From Chthoniobacter sp. (GTDB taxonomy: Bacteria > Verrucomicrobiota > Verrucomicrobiia > Chthoniobacterales > Chthoniobacteraceae), in NCBI GenBank assembly GCA_021414005.1, contig JAIOPH010000002.1, positions 151,728 to 215,727 of the forward strand: a stretch of 64,000 nucleotides of DNA, given 5' to 3'. The notes under the pieces were generated by a model. It was not told the DNA's origin. It worked only from the letters and a program-made list of their open reading frames with translations, and made no database searches. Shown here in pieces: positions 1 through 9,811 of this stretch (the stretch's first letter is position 1; each line of letters starts with the position of its first letter). Both the position numbers and the translations under genes were made by a program.

Positions 1-3000
1 CACGAAATTCCACTGGATGTTGCCGGAACTCACACGCAGCTCGCCACCGGTCATGTTGACGTTCACGCCGTTGAAGAGGTGCGCGGTGGTGGTGGAGTGA
101 ACGAGGCCGCCGAGGATGTTCAGCGTGTCGATCCGGTTTCCGTTATTGTAGCCAAAGCCGGTGCCGTCGCCGCCGGAGAAGCGCAGCTCGCCGCCCACAT
201 TCACGGTGGCGGTGCCGCGGATGTAGCCGTTGCCTCCGCTCGATCCCGCCACTTCCAGCACGCCGCCATTCACCGTGGTGCCGCCGGTGTGCGAGGCATT
301 GGTCGCCAGCGTGAGCTTGCCGGAGCCGGTCTTTTCGAGGGCGAGGGTGAAGGCGTCGTTACCCGTGTTGTCGCGGAAGACGCCGTAGTAAGTGGTGTCC
401 GTGCTCTGATTGACCGTCAGCGTCGAGCTCGCCGACGCGGCGCCGAAGCCACCGTGCGAGTTCTGCACGACGGCGAAGCCATTCGTCGAGGCGAGCGAGG
501 CGATCGTCTGGTTGTTGCCGTATAATGCGAATTCGTTGTGCCCGCCGCTGGAGTTAAATAGGAGGCCGGAATTTGGTCCGAACTGGTTCGGCGCATTCAT
601 CAGCAGGAACGAACCGGGATTCAGCAGTTCCACGTTGCCGTGTGTCGCATTCCCAGTGCCGCTGGCAAACTGCACATGGCCGCCGGAAACGTAGAGCGTG
701 CCGGTCTGGGTGTTGTTGCCGGAAAGGATCAAACGGGAGCTGCCGGTCTTGTTCAGGTTGCCCGCGCCGTCCACCGCGCCGGTGAGCGTGATGTTGCCGT
801 TGCCGGGATTAAACGTCACCGCGGCATTGATGGCAAACGACCCGGTGTAGGTGTCGTTGAAACCGGCATCCGTTCCGATCGTGCCGCCATTGAGCGTAAA
901 GTTATTGGCGAGGGTCAGTCCGGCCCAGGTCTTGAAGAGACCCGCGTTGATGGTGATCGGCGCGGTGCCGAAAGCGGTGTTCTCGTGCGGAACAATCGTG
1001 CCGGCGTTCAGGACGAAGCCCGCGAGATTCGTCGCGCCGCACAGCAGGCCGAGCTCGCTGCTGCCGACCTTCGTCAGGACGAAACCGCCACCATTAATGT
1101 GGTTCACGGTGTTGTTAGGGTCTGCGTTCCAGTCCAGCCGTCCGATGTCCCAGCGCCCGCCGTTGCCGCCGATGCTCGCGTTGCCCGTGAGCGTGAGGCC
1201 GCGGACGGCATTGAGATTTGAAGCCCCGTGGTTACCGAGCGCGCCGAGCGCCGCATCCGAGCCGCTCCCGGCGATCTGGATATTCTGGGTGTAGCCGTCG
1301 AGCTGCTGCGCGTTGACATCCAGCGACCCGCCGGAGGCGACGCTGATCGCCCCGCTGGAATCCCCGAAGGCGCTGGCAATCCCCGCCTTGAGGACGCCGC
1401 CGCTGACCGTCGTCGCGCCGGTGTAGCTGTTCGCCGCCGTGAGCGTGAGCGTGCCTGCGCCGCTCTTCGTCAGCGCGCCGGTGCCGCTGATGGCGTAGCC
1501 GACGGTCTGGTTGCCGTTGAGGTTGTAGGCGAGCGTTCCGTCGTTGGTGATGCCGCTGGTGGTCAGCGAACCGTCATTGCCGCCAGTGCCATCGCCGAGT
1601 TGCAGCGTGCCTGCGTTGATGACCGTCGCGCCCGTGAAGGTTTGCGCGGATTTGATGGTGACGGTCCCCGTGTTGTTCTTCGTGAGCCCGCCAGCGCCCG
1701 CGATGGCTCCGCCGGAGACGGTGTAAGCCGTCGTGTTATCGAAGGTCACGCCGCCGGGGGTGAGCGAGGCTCCCTGCACGGCGACGTTGAACGAAGTCGC
1801 CGTGTCATCGAAGGTCACGCTGTCGCCAGTGAGAAACAGGTCCGGGTTTCCGCCGAGGGTCCAGTTGCCGGTGGTATTCACGTCCCAGAAGGTCGGGTTG
1901 GTGCCGTCGTCGCCCGTCCAGACCACCGAGCCGGGGGTGAAGTCGAAGAGGAGCTGCGTGTTCCCGCCGTTCAGGTAGCTCGTGCCGCGACCGGTGAAGA
2001 CGAAGTTTGTCCCCGGCACGCCGGTGATGCCGCCCACGGCCTCCAGCACCACGATGCCCGTGCCCAACGTGCTGATCGCGGGAACCAGCGTGACGGTGCC
2101 GCCCGTGGCGTTCACAGAGGCCGCACTCAGGTAGGTGCCGGTGGTCGGGTCGAAGCCGAGCGTGCTCGCGCCGGTAAGGGTCAGCGAGCCAGTGGTCGAG
2201 CCTTCACCGCTGAGCCCGCCACCGCTGACGGTGACGTTCGAGGTGAGCGAGCCTATCAGGTCCAAGCCGCCCGCTGTCACGGAGGTCGCGCCGGTGTAGG
2301 TGCTCGTCCCGGAGAGGGTCGTGATCCCCGCTCCACTCTGGGTCACGCTGCCCGTGCCCGAGATGGCATTGCCGTCGGAGAGGGCCGTGCTGCGGTTAAA
2401 GACCAGCGCGCCGTCATTGACCACTCCACCCGAGCCGAGCGACCCGGCGCTGCCACCGACCTCCAGCGTCGTCCCGACGTTGATCGTCGTGGTGCCGAGG
2501 TAGCTGTTTGCCCCGGTCAGGGTGATGGTGCCCGCCCCGCTCTGAGTCACGCTGCCCGAGCCCGAGATGACATTGCCGACGGTGAGGGCCGTGCTGCGGT
2601 TGAAGAGCAGCGCGGCGTAGTTCGTCACCCCACCCGAGCCGAGCGTCCCGGCGGCTCCGCCGATCTCAAGCGTGCCGTCGTTAATCCTCGTGGTGCCGCT
2701 GTAGCTGTTGGCCCCGGTGAGCTTCATCGTGCCGGGGCCATTCTTGGTCAGGCCGACGGTACCGCCGCTCTGGGTGATCGGGCCGGTCACCTCCAAGTCG
2801 GTGGCCGCGGCTCCGTCTGCGACGTTGAAAATCGAGTTAGTGAACCCGCCGTCGCCGCGGAAGTTGATCGCGGCGTTGATCAGGGCCGTGCTGGCACTGG
2901 CCGCGGTGGTCACGTTCACGTAATTCCACTGGACGGTGCCGGAGGTCACACGCAGCTCGCCACCCGTCATGTTGACGTTCACGCCATTGAAGAGGTGCGC

Positions 3001-4104
3001 GCTGCCGACGGAGTGAACGAGGCCGCCGTTGATGTTCAGCGTGTCGATCCGGTTTCCGCCGTTGTAGCCGAAGCCGGTGCCGTCGCCGCCGGTGAAGCGC
3101 AGCTCGCCGCCTGCATTCACCGTGGCGGTGCCGCGGATGTAGCCGTTGCCGCCACTCGACCCCGAGACTTCCAGCACGCCGGAGTTCACCGTCGTGCCGC
3201 CGGTGTAGCTGTTGTTGTTGGTCAGCGTCAGCGAGCCGTTGCCGGACTTGGCCAGGGAGCCAGACCCGCCGAGCGAAGTGGCGACCGTCACGGCATACGC
3301 AGTGTCAATCGTCATCCCCCCGCTTGTGATCGTCGCTCCGGCACGGTTGTTGACATCGCCGTTGTTGAACACCGCCAGGTAATCACTGCTCGCACCGGTC
3401 GGCACGAGCGTCACTCCACCACCCATGAACAAGCCACCAGTCCCATTAAACGCGGCGTTGCCGACTTTGACAAACGGCGTCGTCACCGTGCCGCCGTAAA
3501 GTTCCACCTGCGAGGCAATGATGGAAAGATCGATTCCGCCCGTGGCCGTCACGGTGCTGTTGTCCTCCCGGAACACGTTCCACGCATCCGCGCAGTTGAT
3601 GGTTCCACCGACATTCAGGGTGGCGTTGTTGAGATAGATCATTCCACGCCGAGCCGTCGCATTGCCACTGGTGGCGACGGTGATGTTCTCCAGCCTCAGT
3701 CGCTGATTATAAGCCTCGCCGATGCTGTCAACACCACCGTTCCCGAGGGAGGGATTGTATCCACCCCAGCTCAGAATACTTGCCAGGGACAAATTGCTGC
3801 CGGTTAGGATGAGTTCGTGCGCGCCCGACGGGCTGCCGCCATTGTTGTAAGTCAGAGTGCCGCCGGTGATGGCTTGGGTGAGCGTGACCGTGCCGTTAAT
3901 GTTATTGAAAATCGCGTTGTCCGGCGTGGCGTTATTCCAGATGGAGCCCGTCCAGTTCGTGTCGGTGGTGTTCCAGTTGCCGGTCGCGGCGCCATTGTCC
4001 CAAGTCAGGGTGGCGGCGTGGACGGCCGGCGCGAGGTGGAGGCCGAGCAGCGCGGCGATGGTGGACGAGAGAATGACGCGGGGGGTGAGGGAGGATATTT
4101 TCAT
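1..4104 (-). CDS. Giant autotransporter-type beta-strand repeat protein (3' end off window)
   Basis: The frame is open from an ATG at 4104 to base 1, about 1368 codons, and the C-terminus lies outside the window. The protein starts MKISSLTPRV, has a hydrophobic signal peptide ending near AVHA, and then a W-rich start (TLTWDNG, NWNTTDTNW) typical of verrucomicrobial secreted repeat proteins. The rest is Gly/Asn/Thr-rich beta-helix sequence with autotransporter-associated repeats such as SGNGSLTLTNNNSYTGGTTV. Two adjacent units near 2310-2510 and 2515-2710 are near-copies with a period of about 204 bp (68 aa). A block at 1-300 closely repeats the block at about 2930-3230 (VNMTGGELRV core). It is probably a surface or extracellular protein; a glycan-binding or enzymatic role is inference from its operon-like position. 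Long ORFs on the opposite strand are antisense shadows. Confidence 0.85.
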   Translation of the reverse strand, partial: MKISSLTPRVILSSTIAALLGLHLAPAVHAATLTWDNGAATGNWNTTDTNWTGSIWNNATPDNAIFNNINGTVTLTQAITGGTLTYNNGGSPSGAHELILTGSNLSLASILSWGGYNPSLGNGGVDSIGEAYNQRLRLENITVATSGNATARRGMIYLNNATLNVGGTINCADAWNVFREDNSTVTATGGIDLSIIASQVELYGGTVTTPFVKVGNAAFNGTGGLFMGGGVTLVPTGASSDYLAVFNNGDVNNRAGATITSGGMTIDTAYAVTVATSLGGSGSLAKSGNGSLTLTNNNSYTGGTTVNSGVLEVSGSSGGNGYIRGTATVNAGGELRFTGGDGTGFGYNGGNRIDTLNINGGLVHSVGSAHLFNGVNVNMTGGELRVTSGTVQWNYVNVTTAASASTALINAAINFRGDGGFTNSIFNVADGAAATDLEVTGPITQSGGTVGLTKNGPGTMKLTGANSYSGTTRINDGTLEIGGAAGTLGSGGVTNYAALLFNRSTALTVGNVISGSGSVTQSGAGTITLTGANSYLGTTTINVGTTLEVGGSAGSLGSGGVVNDGALVFNRSTALSDGNAISGTGSVTQSGAGITTLSGTSTYTGATSVTAGGLDLIGSLTSNVTVSGGGLSGEGSTTGSLTLTGASTLGFDPTTGTYLSAASVNATGGTVTLVPAISTLGTGIVVLEAVGGITGVPGTNFVFTGRGTSYLNGGNTQLLFDFTPGSVVWTGDDGTNPTFWDVNTTGNWTLGGNPDLFLTGDSVTFDDTATSFNVAVQGASLTPGGVTFDNTTAYTVSGGAIAGAGGLTKNNTGTVTIKSAQTFTGATVINAGTLQLGDGTGGNDGSLTTSGITNDGTLAYNLNGNQTVGYAISGTGALTKSGAGTLTLTAANSYTGATTVSGGVLKAGIASAFGDSSGAISVASGGSLDVNAQQLDGYTQNIQIAGSGSDAALGALGNHGASNLNAVRGLTLTGNASIGGNGGRWDIGRLDWNADPNNTVNHINGGGFVLTKVGSSELGLLCGATNLAGFVLNAGTIVPHENTAFGTAPITINAGLFKTWAGLTLANNFTLNGGTIGTDAGFNDTYTGSFAINAAVTFNPGNGNITLTGAVDGAGNLNKTGSSRLILSGNNTQTGTLYVSGGHVQFASGTGNATHGNVELLNPGSFLLMNAPNQFGPNSGLLFNSSGGHNEFALYGNNQTIASLASTNGFAVVQNSHGGFGAASASSTLTVNQSTDTTYYGVFRDNTGNDAFTLALEKTGSGKLTLATNASHTGGTTVNGGVLEVAGSSGGNGYIRGTATVNVGGELRFSGGDGTGFGYNNGNRIDTLNILGGLVHSTTTAHLFNGVNVNMTGGELRVSSGNIQWNFV

Positions 4105-4170
4105 GGTTGGAGGGTGCGGGTAGACTGGAGAGTGGCGAGAGCGCAGGAATTTTATCCGCTCTCCCCAGCC

Positions 4171-4191
4171 CGTCCACGACATGAACATGTC
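4171..4191. promoter_or_regulatory. Conserved palindromic motif, copy A
   Basis: The perfect inverted repeat GACATG-AA-CATGTC (4178-4191) with the flank CGTCCAC is repeated exactly at 16801-16821. This copy lies 67 bp upstream of the repeat-protein gene that starts at 4104. It looks like a dimeric regulator operator; the regulator is unknown, with the nearby two-component system as one candidate. Confidence 0.55.
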
Positions 4192-4251
4192 GCCCGGCCT
4201 CCCTGGCGCGGCACTGCGACCGGGTTTGCCGGAGTCACAGTTGGACGGGTG

Positions 4252-7200
4252 TCACCCAGAGCCGTTCGAACAGCCGGGAACTCGCCCCGGCGGGAAAAGG
4301 TCGAACTGGGTGATGGGTGCGTCGATCGTGAGGCGGGCTTGGGATGCGGTGACTGCGGGGAAACGTTTCGAGTAAATGATTCCGTAGATTTTGCCCTGAT
4401 GCACGATGCGCCATTGGCCGTCAGGTTGGAGGACTTCGAGCCGGAAGGACTTCGCCTGACCTCGCAGGTAGTTCGGGTTTTCGATGGTGAACTCGAGGCG
4501 GTCGAAGGTCTTCGCTGCGCCGAGGTCGATGGTCGTGCCGGATTTGCCGGCGGTGAGGGAGCCTGCGGAAACGCCGGCGCGGACGATGGCTTCGAGCCGC
4601 TGGTCGTATTCGATTTTCAGCAGCGAGTCGGAGAGCGCGGATTGCTTCAGCACTTTCGCCGGGAGTTGCGGCACGGGGTACTTTCCATGCACGTAGAGCA
4701 CGTTGTCGCGGAAGTTGCAGCCGGGCCAGAACGTGCCGCGGGTGTTCGTCACACTTTCGCCGAATTTCGCAATCCACAGGCCGGTGACCGGGCCGGGCGT
4801 GGGGAGGCCGTCGAGCATGGGCGGGAGGTTGAAGAGCCAGTTGCGGTCGGCGCAGGCGATCTCGACGAGCGTGCGGATGCGAGCCTCGGGCGCGCTGTGA
4901 TTGATGATGTCCTTGCGGCGGGATTCGGGTGTGACCTTGAGGGCGGTGATGCGGCCATTCTGATAGACGCCCTCGACGGTCGTGTTCCTCGCGGCGGCGA
5001 GTTTGAACGAGACATCCCAGTCCTCCGGCCATGCCGGGAGCAGGTGGATTTTGTCGCCGTCGGATTGCAGCAGCATCGCTTGGAGGGTGTTCACGGAGTT
5101 CGCGCCGTGGTCGTTGTCCGGCGTACCGTCCATCTTGGTTTCCCAAAATGCCGGGAACTTCGCGCGCGGGCGGTAGGGAAAAGGCAGGCCGGATTTCGGA
5201 TCGCCGACGACAAAGCCGGGCGATTCGCAGCTCCCGCGCATCAGCTCCCCGTTCGGGCCTTTGACAATGTTGCCGGTCCAGTGCGCGAAGCGGTCGTGGA
5301 AATTGATGCTGGCGAGTCGCGCAGCCTCGCGTGCGAGACCGAGGCAGGCGGCTTGAACGGGCGCGGACTGCCAGCCGCCAGTCTCCACCGGCTGCCAATC
5401 CACGGTGCCGTCGAGGCTGGTGTTTCGCACGTGGAACGACTGGCGTGCCATCGCGAGTTTCTGCGGCGTGCCGAGCCATGCCTGACGAAAGGGATAGATC
5501 GAATACATCTCCGGCGTTTCGCAATCCACGCGACCGGGGTCATAAACCTCGCCGACAGCGAGCAGGTCCATGCCGCGGATGCGGCGGGTCGGCACGTCCG
5601 GCAGTATCGCGCGCCATTTCGCGAAAGTCGCGCGGCGCTGCGCGTCGATGGGAAACGATAGCAGCAGATCGAGCAGAAATTTCATGCAGCCCATCTCGGT
5701 CGCAGGATTGGTGACCCCCTGATACGTCTCTGCGCAGCCGACGCCTTCCATCAGCATCCGGCCTTTGGCGTCGGTTTTGGTGAAGCGGTTGTAGTAAAAC
5801 TTCAGCCCCTCCTCCGCGCAGGGCAGCACGGTTTCACGGAGAAACTTTTCGTCGCGCGTGTGCGAGTAGGTTTCCGCCATGATGGCGGGCAGCTCGACAG
5901 TCGCGAGCAGGTGAGTGCGCAGATGCGCCGCCATGCCCTCGATCGGGAAGACTCCCACGTTGTGCAGCCAACTCGCCTCGAAGATCATCGCGCCGTCCAC
6001 GCCGTAGAGTTTCTTGCAGCGGTCGTGGGCGATTTCGAGTCCGTCGCGGACGAACTTCATCCCCGGAAGGATCGTGTCGTAATCGCCGCGAGCGGCCATC
6101 GCCCAATACGGGTGGCGGGTGTTTTGCCACATGAAAGAAAGCTGCGCCCAGTCGCGCCCGTCGGGTGAAGTCGGCGAGCCCTTCGGCTTGTCGAAGACCA
6201 TCGCGCCGGCGGGCATGTCCATGGTGAAGAGCGAGCCGTTGTAGGCTGGCGGCACCGCGCCACGGCTGGCGATGGCCTCGCAGAAGCGCTCCAGCGCGTA
6301 ACGCTGGGTAATTTGCGCAGCGTTCTGCGCGGCGGGGATTTCCTTGTGGCCCGCGTAAACGTCGCGTGCCTGCGGGAACTGCATGAAGCGGAATGGGTCG
6401 AGGTCGCAGGTGCCTGCCCCCGCTTTCGGGATGAAGATGTGGCTTCGGTTCCAGAACGATTTCCAATAGGCGAGGTGAGCATTCCAATCCGACCGCACCG
6501 GCTTGAGCGCCTCGGCTTTCCAACCCTCCAAAGTCTCCGGCTGGCTGGTGAGAACGCGCACGGTCGCGTCGATAGCGGTGACAGGCTGCGGCGATGCGAG
6601 GGTGGTCGGGTTAATGCGCTTGAACCCTGTGGCCGAGAGCACGCAACCGGAGGTGCGGTGAAGGATGGGATCCTTGGTTTTGGCCACGAGTTCCGGGGAG
6701 TTCTGACGGACGAAATTTTCCGCCCAAACGGAGGACTGATTGCGGTAGCACCATGCGACATGGTCGGCGGTGTCGTGAAACAACAGCGCCGCCGTGCCCG
6801 AGCCCGGCAATGGGTCGGCGGCGTTCTGCCACTGGCGCAGTGACTCCGCCATGATGCTGACTTTTCGCGCCGTGGCGCAGTAGCCCTGGACGCGGATTAC
6901 CGGCGCATTCGCATCCACCCAGACGCGGAACCGCGCATCGCCCGCCACGACTTCCACGGCAGCCTGCTCCAGCACCAGCGTGGTTTTGAGGTTGTTTGCC
7001 TCCAGGACGGGATCGGTCCGAAGCCGGATGCGGCCGAGTTTCGGCAGGAGGTGCTGCGCGTCGAAGGCATCGACCTTGGCGACGTAGAGCATGAGGTCGC
7101 CGTTGGATTCGACCCAGACACTGATGCCCGCGTCGCCATTGCCCAGCGGCATGGAGCTGAACGATTCGTCGGTGCTGCGCGCATCCCAGACGACGTTGCA

Positions 7201-7287
7201 GTCAGCGAGCTTATCGATGGCTGGTGCCGCTCCGGTGAGCACGGCGGCAAGCGCCGCGGCGAGAAGCGCAGACGAAGAGCGTTTCAC
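4252..7287 (-). CDS. DUF5703 / GH95-like secreted glycoside hydrolase
   Basis: About 1011 aa. The N-terminus after the signal peptide carries the DUF5703 signature: CNVVWDARSTDES, then SMPLGNGDAGISVWVE and a YVAKVDAFD stretch. This beta-sandwich domain precedes an (alpha/alpha)6 barrel in GH95-related proteins (here roughly residues 300-760). The last 150 residues resemble a discoidin-type carbohydrate-binding domain. GH95 members are alpha-L-fucosidases or L-galactosidases, so a deoxyhexose-glycan substrate fits the rhamnosidase, isomerase and RhaT genes just upstream. I prefer the GTG at 7287, which gives a clean signal peptide (MKRSSSALLAAALAAVLTG after initiation). A TTG at 7311, one base after the RhaT stop, is the alternative and suggests translational coupling. 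Exact activity is inference. Confidence 0.85.
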   Translation of the reverse strand: MKRSSSALLAAALAAVLTGAAPAIDKLADCNVVWDARSTDESFSSMPLGNGDAGISVWVESNGDLMLYVAKVDAFDAQHLLPKLGRIRLRTDPVLEANNLKTTLVLEQAAVEVVAGDARFRVWVDANAPVIRVQGYCATARKVSIMAESLRQWQNAADPLPGSGTAALLFHDTADHVAWCYRNQSSVWAENFVRQNSPELVAKTKDPILHRTSGCVLSATGFKRINPTTLASPQPVTAIDATVRVLTSQPETLEGWKAEALKPVRSDWNAHLAYWKSFWNRSHIFIPKAGAGTCDLDPFRFMQFPQARDVYAGHKEIPAAQNAAQITQRYALERFCEAIASRGAVPPAYNGSLFTMDMPAGAMVFDKPKGSPTSPDGRDWAQLSFMWQNTRHPYWAMAARGDYDTILPGMKFVRDGLEIAHDRCKKLYGVDGAMIFEASWLHNVGVFPIEGMAAHLRTHLLATVELPAIMAETYSHTRDEKFLRETVLPCAEEGLKFYYNRFTKTDAKGRMLMEGVGCAETYQGVTNPATEMGCMKFLLDLLLSFPIDAQRRATFAKWRAILPDVPTRRIRGMDLLAVGEVYDPGRVDCETPEMYSIYPFRQAWLGTPQKLAMARQSFHVRNTSLDGTVDWQPVETGGWQSAPVQAACLGLAREAARLASINFHDRFAHWTGNIVKGPNGELMRGSCESPGFVVGDPKSGLPFPYRPRAKFPAFWETKMDGTPDNDHGANSVNTLQAMLLQSDGDKIHLLPAWPEDWDVSFKLAAARNTTVEGVYQNGRITALKVTPESRRKDIINHSAPEARIRTLVEIACADRNWLFNLPPMLDGLPTPGPVTGLWIAKFGESVTNTRGTFWPGCNFRDNVLYVHGKYPVPQLPAKVLKQSALSDSLLKIEYDQRLEAIVRAGVSAGSLTAGKSGTTIDLGAAKTFDRLEFTIENPNYLRGQAKSFRLEVLQPDGQWRIVHQGKIYGIIYSKRFPAVTASQARLTIDAPITQFDLFPPGRVPGCSNGSG

Positions 7288-7312
7288 GATCGAGGTCGTC
7301 ACGAAGGGCAAG

Positions 7313-8365
7313 TCATTCGCCCGCCGGGGCCGCGCCGAGGTAGTTGCTGACGCCGACGACGAGCGTGCTGAGGAAGACGATCGCGATGCCGGCGAGGATG
7401 AGGCGCAGGGTGCGCGGGCGGGTCTCCTTCCACTCGCCGAGGCGGATCGCCCAGAGGTTGCTGAAGACGATGATGAACGCCATGTGCAGCGTCCAACTGC
7501 TGAAGTCGTAGGCGCCCATCTTCGTCGTGCCCATGCCGTAAAACATGAACTGGAAATACCACGTCACGCCCGCGATGGCCGCGAGCAGGTAGTTCGTCAG
7601 CGTGGGCGCAGAGGAGCAACCGAGGTAGTCGCCCGCGCTCCGGTTTTTGATGTTCAGAAAAACGCACCAGAGCGCATTCGTCGTGAAGCCGCCGGCGAGG
7701 ATCACGACGAGGACGGGCGTGTTTTTCCACAGATCGCTGACGCCGTGTTGCGTGGCGAGTGCCGCGATGGGTGCGCCGGCGCGGAAGGCGAAGGACATGC
7801 ACGCGCTCATCACGCCCGCGAAGAGCGCGACGAGCACGCCTTTGAAAAAGCTGAACTCGCCCTCGACGCCGTGAGTTCCGGCGGCGGTGAGGTCGCGCTC
7901 CTTCGCCATGCCGGCGACTCCGCACACGACGATGCCCGCGAGGCAGACGGCGAGCCCGGCGAGCAACACGAGCCCGGAGGTGTTGCCGAGCAGCGCGCCG
8001 AATTTCCCATCGTAAATCGGCGGCACGATGGTGCCGAAAAACGCGCAGAACCCGAGCGCGACGGCGTAGCCGAGCGAGAGTCCGAGGTAGCGGCAGGAGA
8101 GCCCGAAGGTCAGGCCGCCGATGCCCCAGAGCAGGCCGAAGAGATAGGTCCAGCCAAGCGTCGCGGGCGGCACAGCGGCGAGCAGGCCGCGAAGATCCGG
8201 CACGACGAGCGAGGCGACGACGAGCGGCGCGATGAGCCAGGAAAAGACGCCGTTGACGAGCCAGCCGCTTTCCCACGACCAGCCCTTGATCTTGCGGATC
8301 GGCAGATAAAACGTGCCTGCGGCGAAACCGCCGAGGGCGTGAAGGAGGACTCCGAGTGCGACCAT
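7313..8365 (-). CDS. rhaT: L-rhamnose/proton symporter RhaT-like
   Basis: 350 aa, about ten membrane segments, close to the usual RhaT length. The start MVALGVLLHALGGFAAGTFY and the segment YLPIRKIKGWSWE are characteristic of the RhaT family (drug/metabolite transporter superfamily). It should import L-rhamnose or a related 6-deoxyhexose through the inner membrane. The ATG at 8365 is three bases after the isomerase stop and the stop is one base before the possible TTG start of the GH95-like gene, so it sits inside a tightly packed operon. Uptake of monosaccharide made by the flanking secreted glycosidases is the natural role. Confidence 0.9.
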   Translation of the reverse strand: MVALGVLLHALGGFAAGTFYLPIRKIKGWSWESGWLVNGVFSWLIAPLVVASLVVPDLRGLLAAVPPATLGWTYLFGLLWGIGGLTFGLSCRYLGLSLGYAVALGFCAFFGTIVPPIYDGKFGALLGNTSGLVLLAGLAVCLAGIVVCGVAGMAKERDLTAAGTHGVEGEFSFFKGVLVALFAGVMSACMSFAFRAGAPIAALATQHGVSDLWKNTPVLVVILAGGFTTNALWCVFLNIKNRSAGDYLGCSSAPTLTNYLLAAIAGVTWYFQFMFYGMGTTKMGAYDFSSWTLHMAFIIVFSNLWAIRLGEWKETRPRTLRLILAGIAIVFLSTLVVGVSNYLGAAPAGE

Positions 8366-8368
8366 AAA

Positions 8369-9793
8369 TCAGCAGACTTTGACGGTTTCCATGCCGAGCA
8401 GTTTTCCGAGCTTTTCGATCTTGTGCGCGATGTGGCCGACGCCGACCGCGCAGTGGTGCGCGGGGCCGTGGACGTTCCATTCATTGACGAGGCGCCGCGC
8501 GCCGATGGTGAATTTGTAGCGCGAATTGGTGTTGCCGATTTCCAGGATCGGACCGGCGACGCTCTCGCCTTCCGCGACGAGGAATTTCAACCGGCCATCG
8601 ACGGTTTGGACGACGCTGAGGAGCGTGGTCGGCCCGTGCTTCACGCTCATCTCGACACTCAAGCCGCGCCCGACCTTTCCATGATAGACCCGGAGCGGAC
8701 GCACTTTTGTTTTCCCCTCCGCGATGGCTATGTGGCCGGGGCCGTCGTGGCCCATGAGCACGACGTCGGCGGGCCAGTCCATCGCGTAGTATTCCGTGAA
8801 CGAGCCGCCCGCACCGAAGCTGTCCATGATCTTCATCGCTTGCGCGTTTTTTACTTCATACTCGCCGGCCACGGGCACGCCGCGCGCGGTGAGCAGCGAG
8901 TTACCGAGGATGATCGAGCTGATGGCGTCCTCGTTTTCCTCGCTGCCGGTGCCCATATGGTAATACGCCATCGACCCGAGCGCGTGCTCGGCGACGAGCC
9001 GGTCGAGCGCGACCGAAGTGCGCGCCGCGCGTTCCAACTCCGCCTGCGAGCAGTCGGCCTGCACGTCGAATTTTTCGGCGAAAAGCGCGACCCGCTCGGC
9101 GATTTGCGCGGCGGTGACTTCGCGCCGCAGCGCGGCGAGTTCTTCCACCTCGATGATCTCCATGTGCCCGCCGAAGTGCGCGCACTGCTGCGTGAGGTCG
9201 GAGTAAATATCGAGCATCCCGCAGTAGTAGTGGCCCATGAGACCGAGCCGGTTGTGAAACATCACGCCGGCTACGCGGGCGGCATCCATCCAGGCATCCA
9301 CCTCGCTCCAGCATTCGGGGTCGTCGTGGAGCTGGCCGGTGATCTGGTGAAATTCGATGCGCGCCCGGTTGAAGACGTTCGCGATTTCCGGGACGGGACA
9401 CGCGGAGCAGCTCGCCAGCCATTCGCCGGTCATGCGGGTGCGGTCGCCCATCGCGTTGAACTCGGCGTAATCAATCGCCGGGAGCGGCGAGAGATTCAGG
9501 ATGATGACAGGCACTTTCGCCCGCTGCACCACGGGCAGCACGGTCGAGCTGAGCGCGTAGGTGGTGACGTGGAGGAAGATGAGGTCCACATCCGCAGTGC
9601 GGAAAGCGTGCCCGGCGTCGAACGCCTTCTCGGGCGTGTCGATCAGCCCGAGGTTCACGATCTCGATGCCGTCGCGGTGCAGCTTTCCCTCGACGATGGC
9701 GAGGTATCCTTCGAGCCGTTCCTTCAGTCCCGCAAACTGCGGCCAGTAGGCTTCGAGGCCGATTCCAAATAGTCCGATTTTCGTTTTACGCAT
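8369..9793 (-). CDS. L-fucose/L-arabinose isomerase family protein
   Basis: 474 aa, start MRKTKIGLFGIGLEAYW, resembling the AraA/FucI-fold isomerases that convert an aldose to a ketose with Mn2+. Family-like segments include GLIDTPEKAF, DVDLIFLHVTTYALSS, and later MDSFGAGGSFTEYYAMDW with acidic residues expected at the metal site. It lies between the rhamnosidase and rhaT, so the substrate is probably L-rhamnose or L-fucose released by this operon rather than arabinose; that is inference from context. It is separated by 18 bases from the rhamnosidase gene. No classical RhaA, RhaB or aldolase gene accompanies it in the window. Confidence 0.85.
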   Translation of the reverse strand: MRKTKIGLFGIGLEAYWPQFAGLKERLEGYLAIVEGKLHRDGIEIVNLGLIDTPEKAFDAGHAFRTADVDLIFLHVTTYALSSTVLPVVQRAKVPVIILNLSPLPAIDYAEFNAMGDRTRMTGEWLASCSACPVPEIANVFNRARIEFHQITGQLHDDPECWSEVDAWMDAARVAGVMFHNRLGLMGHYYCGMLDIYSDLTQQCAHFGGHMEIIEVEELAALRREVTAAQIAERVALFAEKFDVQADCSQAELERAARTSVALDRLVAEHALGSMAYYHMGTGSEENEDAISSIILGNSLLTARGVPVAGEYEVKNAQAMKIMDSFGAGGSFTEYYAMDWPADVVLMGHDGPGHIAIAEGKTKVRPLRVYHGKVGRGLSVEMSVKHGPTTLLSVVQTVDGRLKFLVAEGESVAGPILEIGNTNSRYKFTIGARRLVNEWNVHGPAHHCAVGVGHIAHKIEKLGKLLGMETVKVC

Positions 9794-9811
9794 GAGAGGT
9801 GAGGTGAAAGG

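Noticed and set aside
1228..3807. 859-codon open frame on the plus strand
   Set aside because: It is the exact antisense of the repeat-protein codons, Arg/Ala/Gly-rich and without domains. The minus-strand reading has a signal peptide and clear repeats.
7091..9772. 893-codon plus-strand frame
   Set aside because: Antisense of RhaT and the isomerase, caused by high third-position GC; composition is His/Arg/Asp-rich nonsense.
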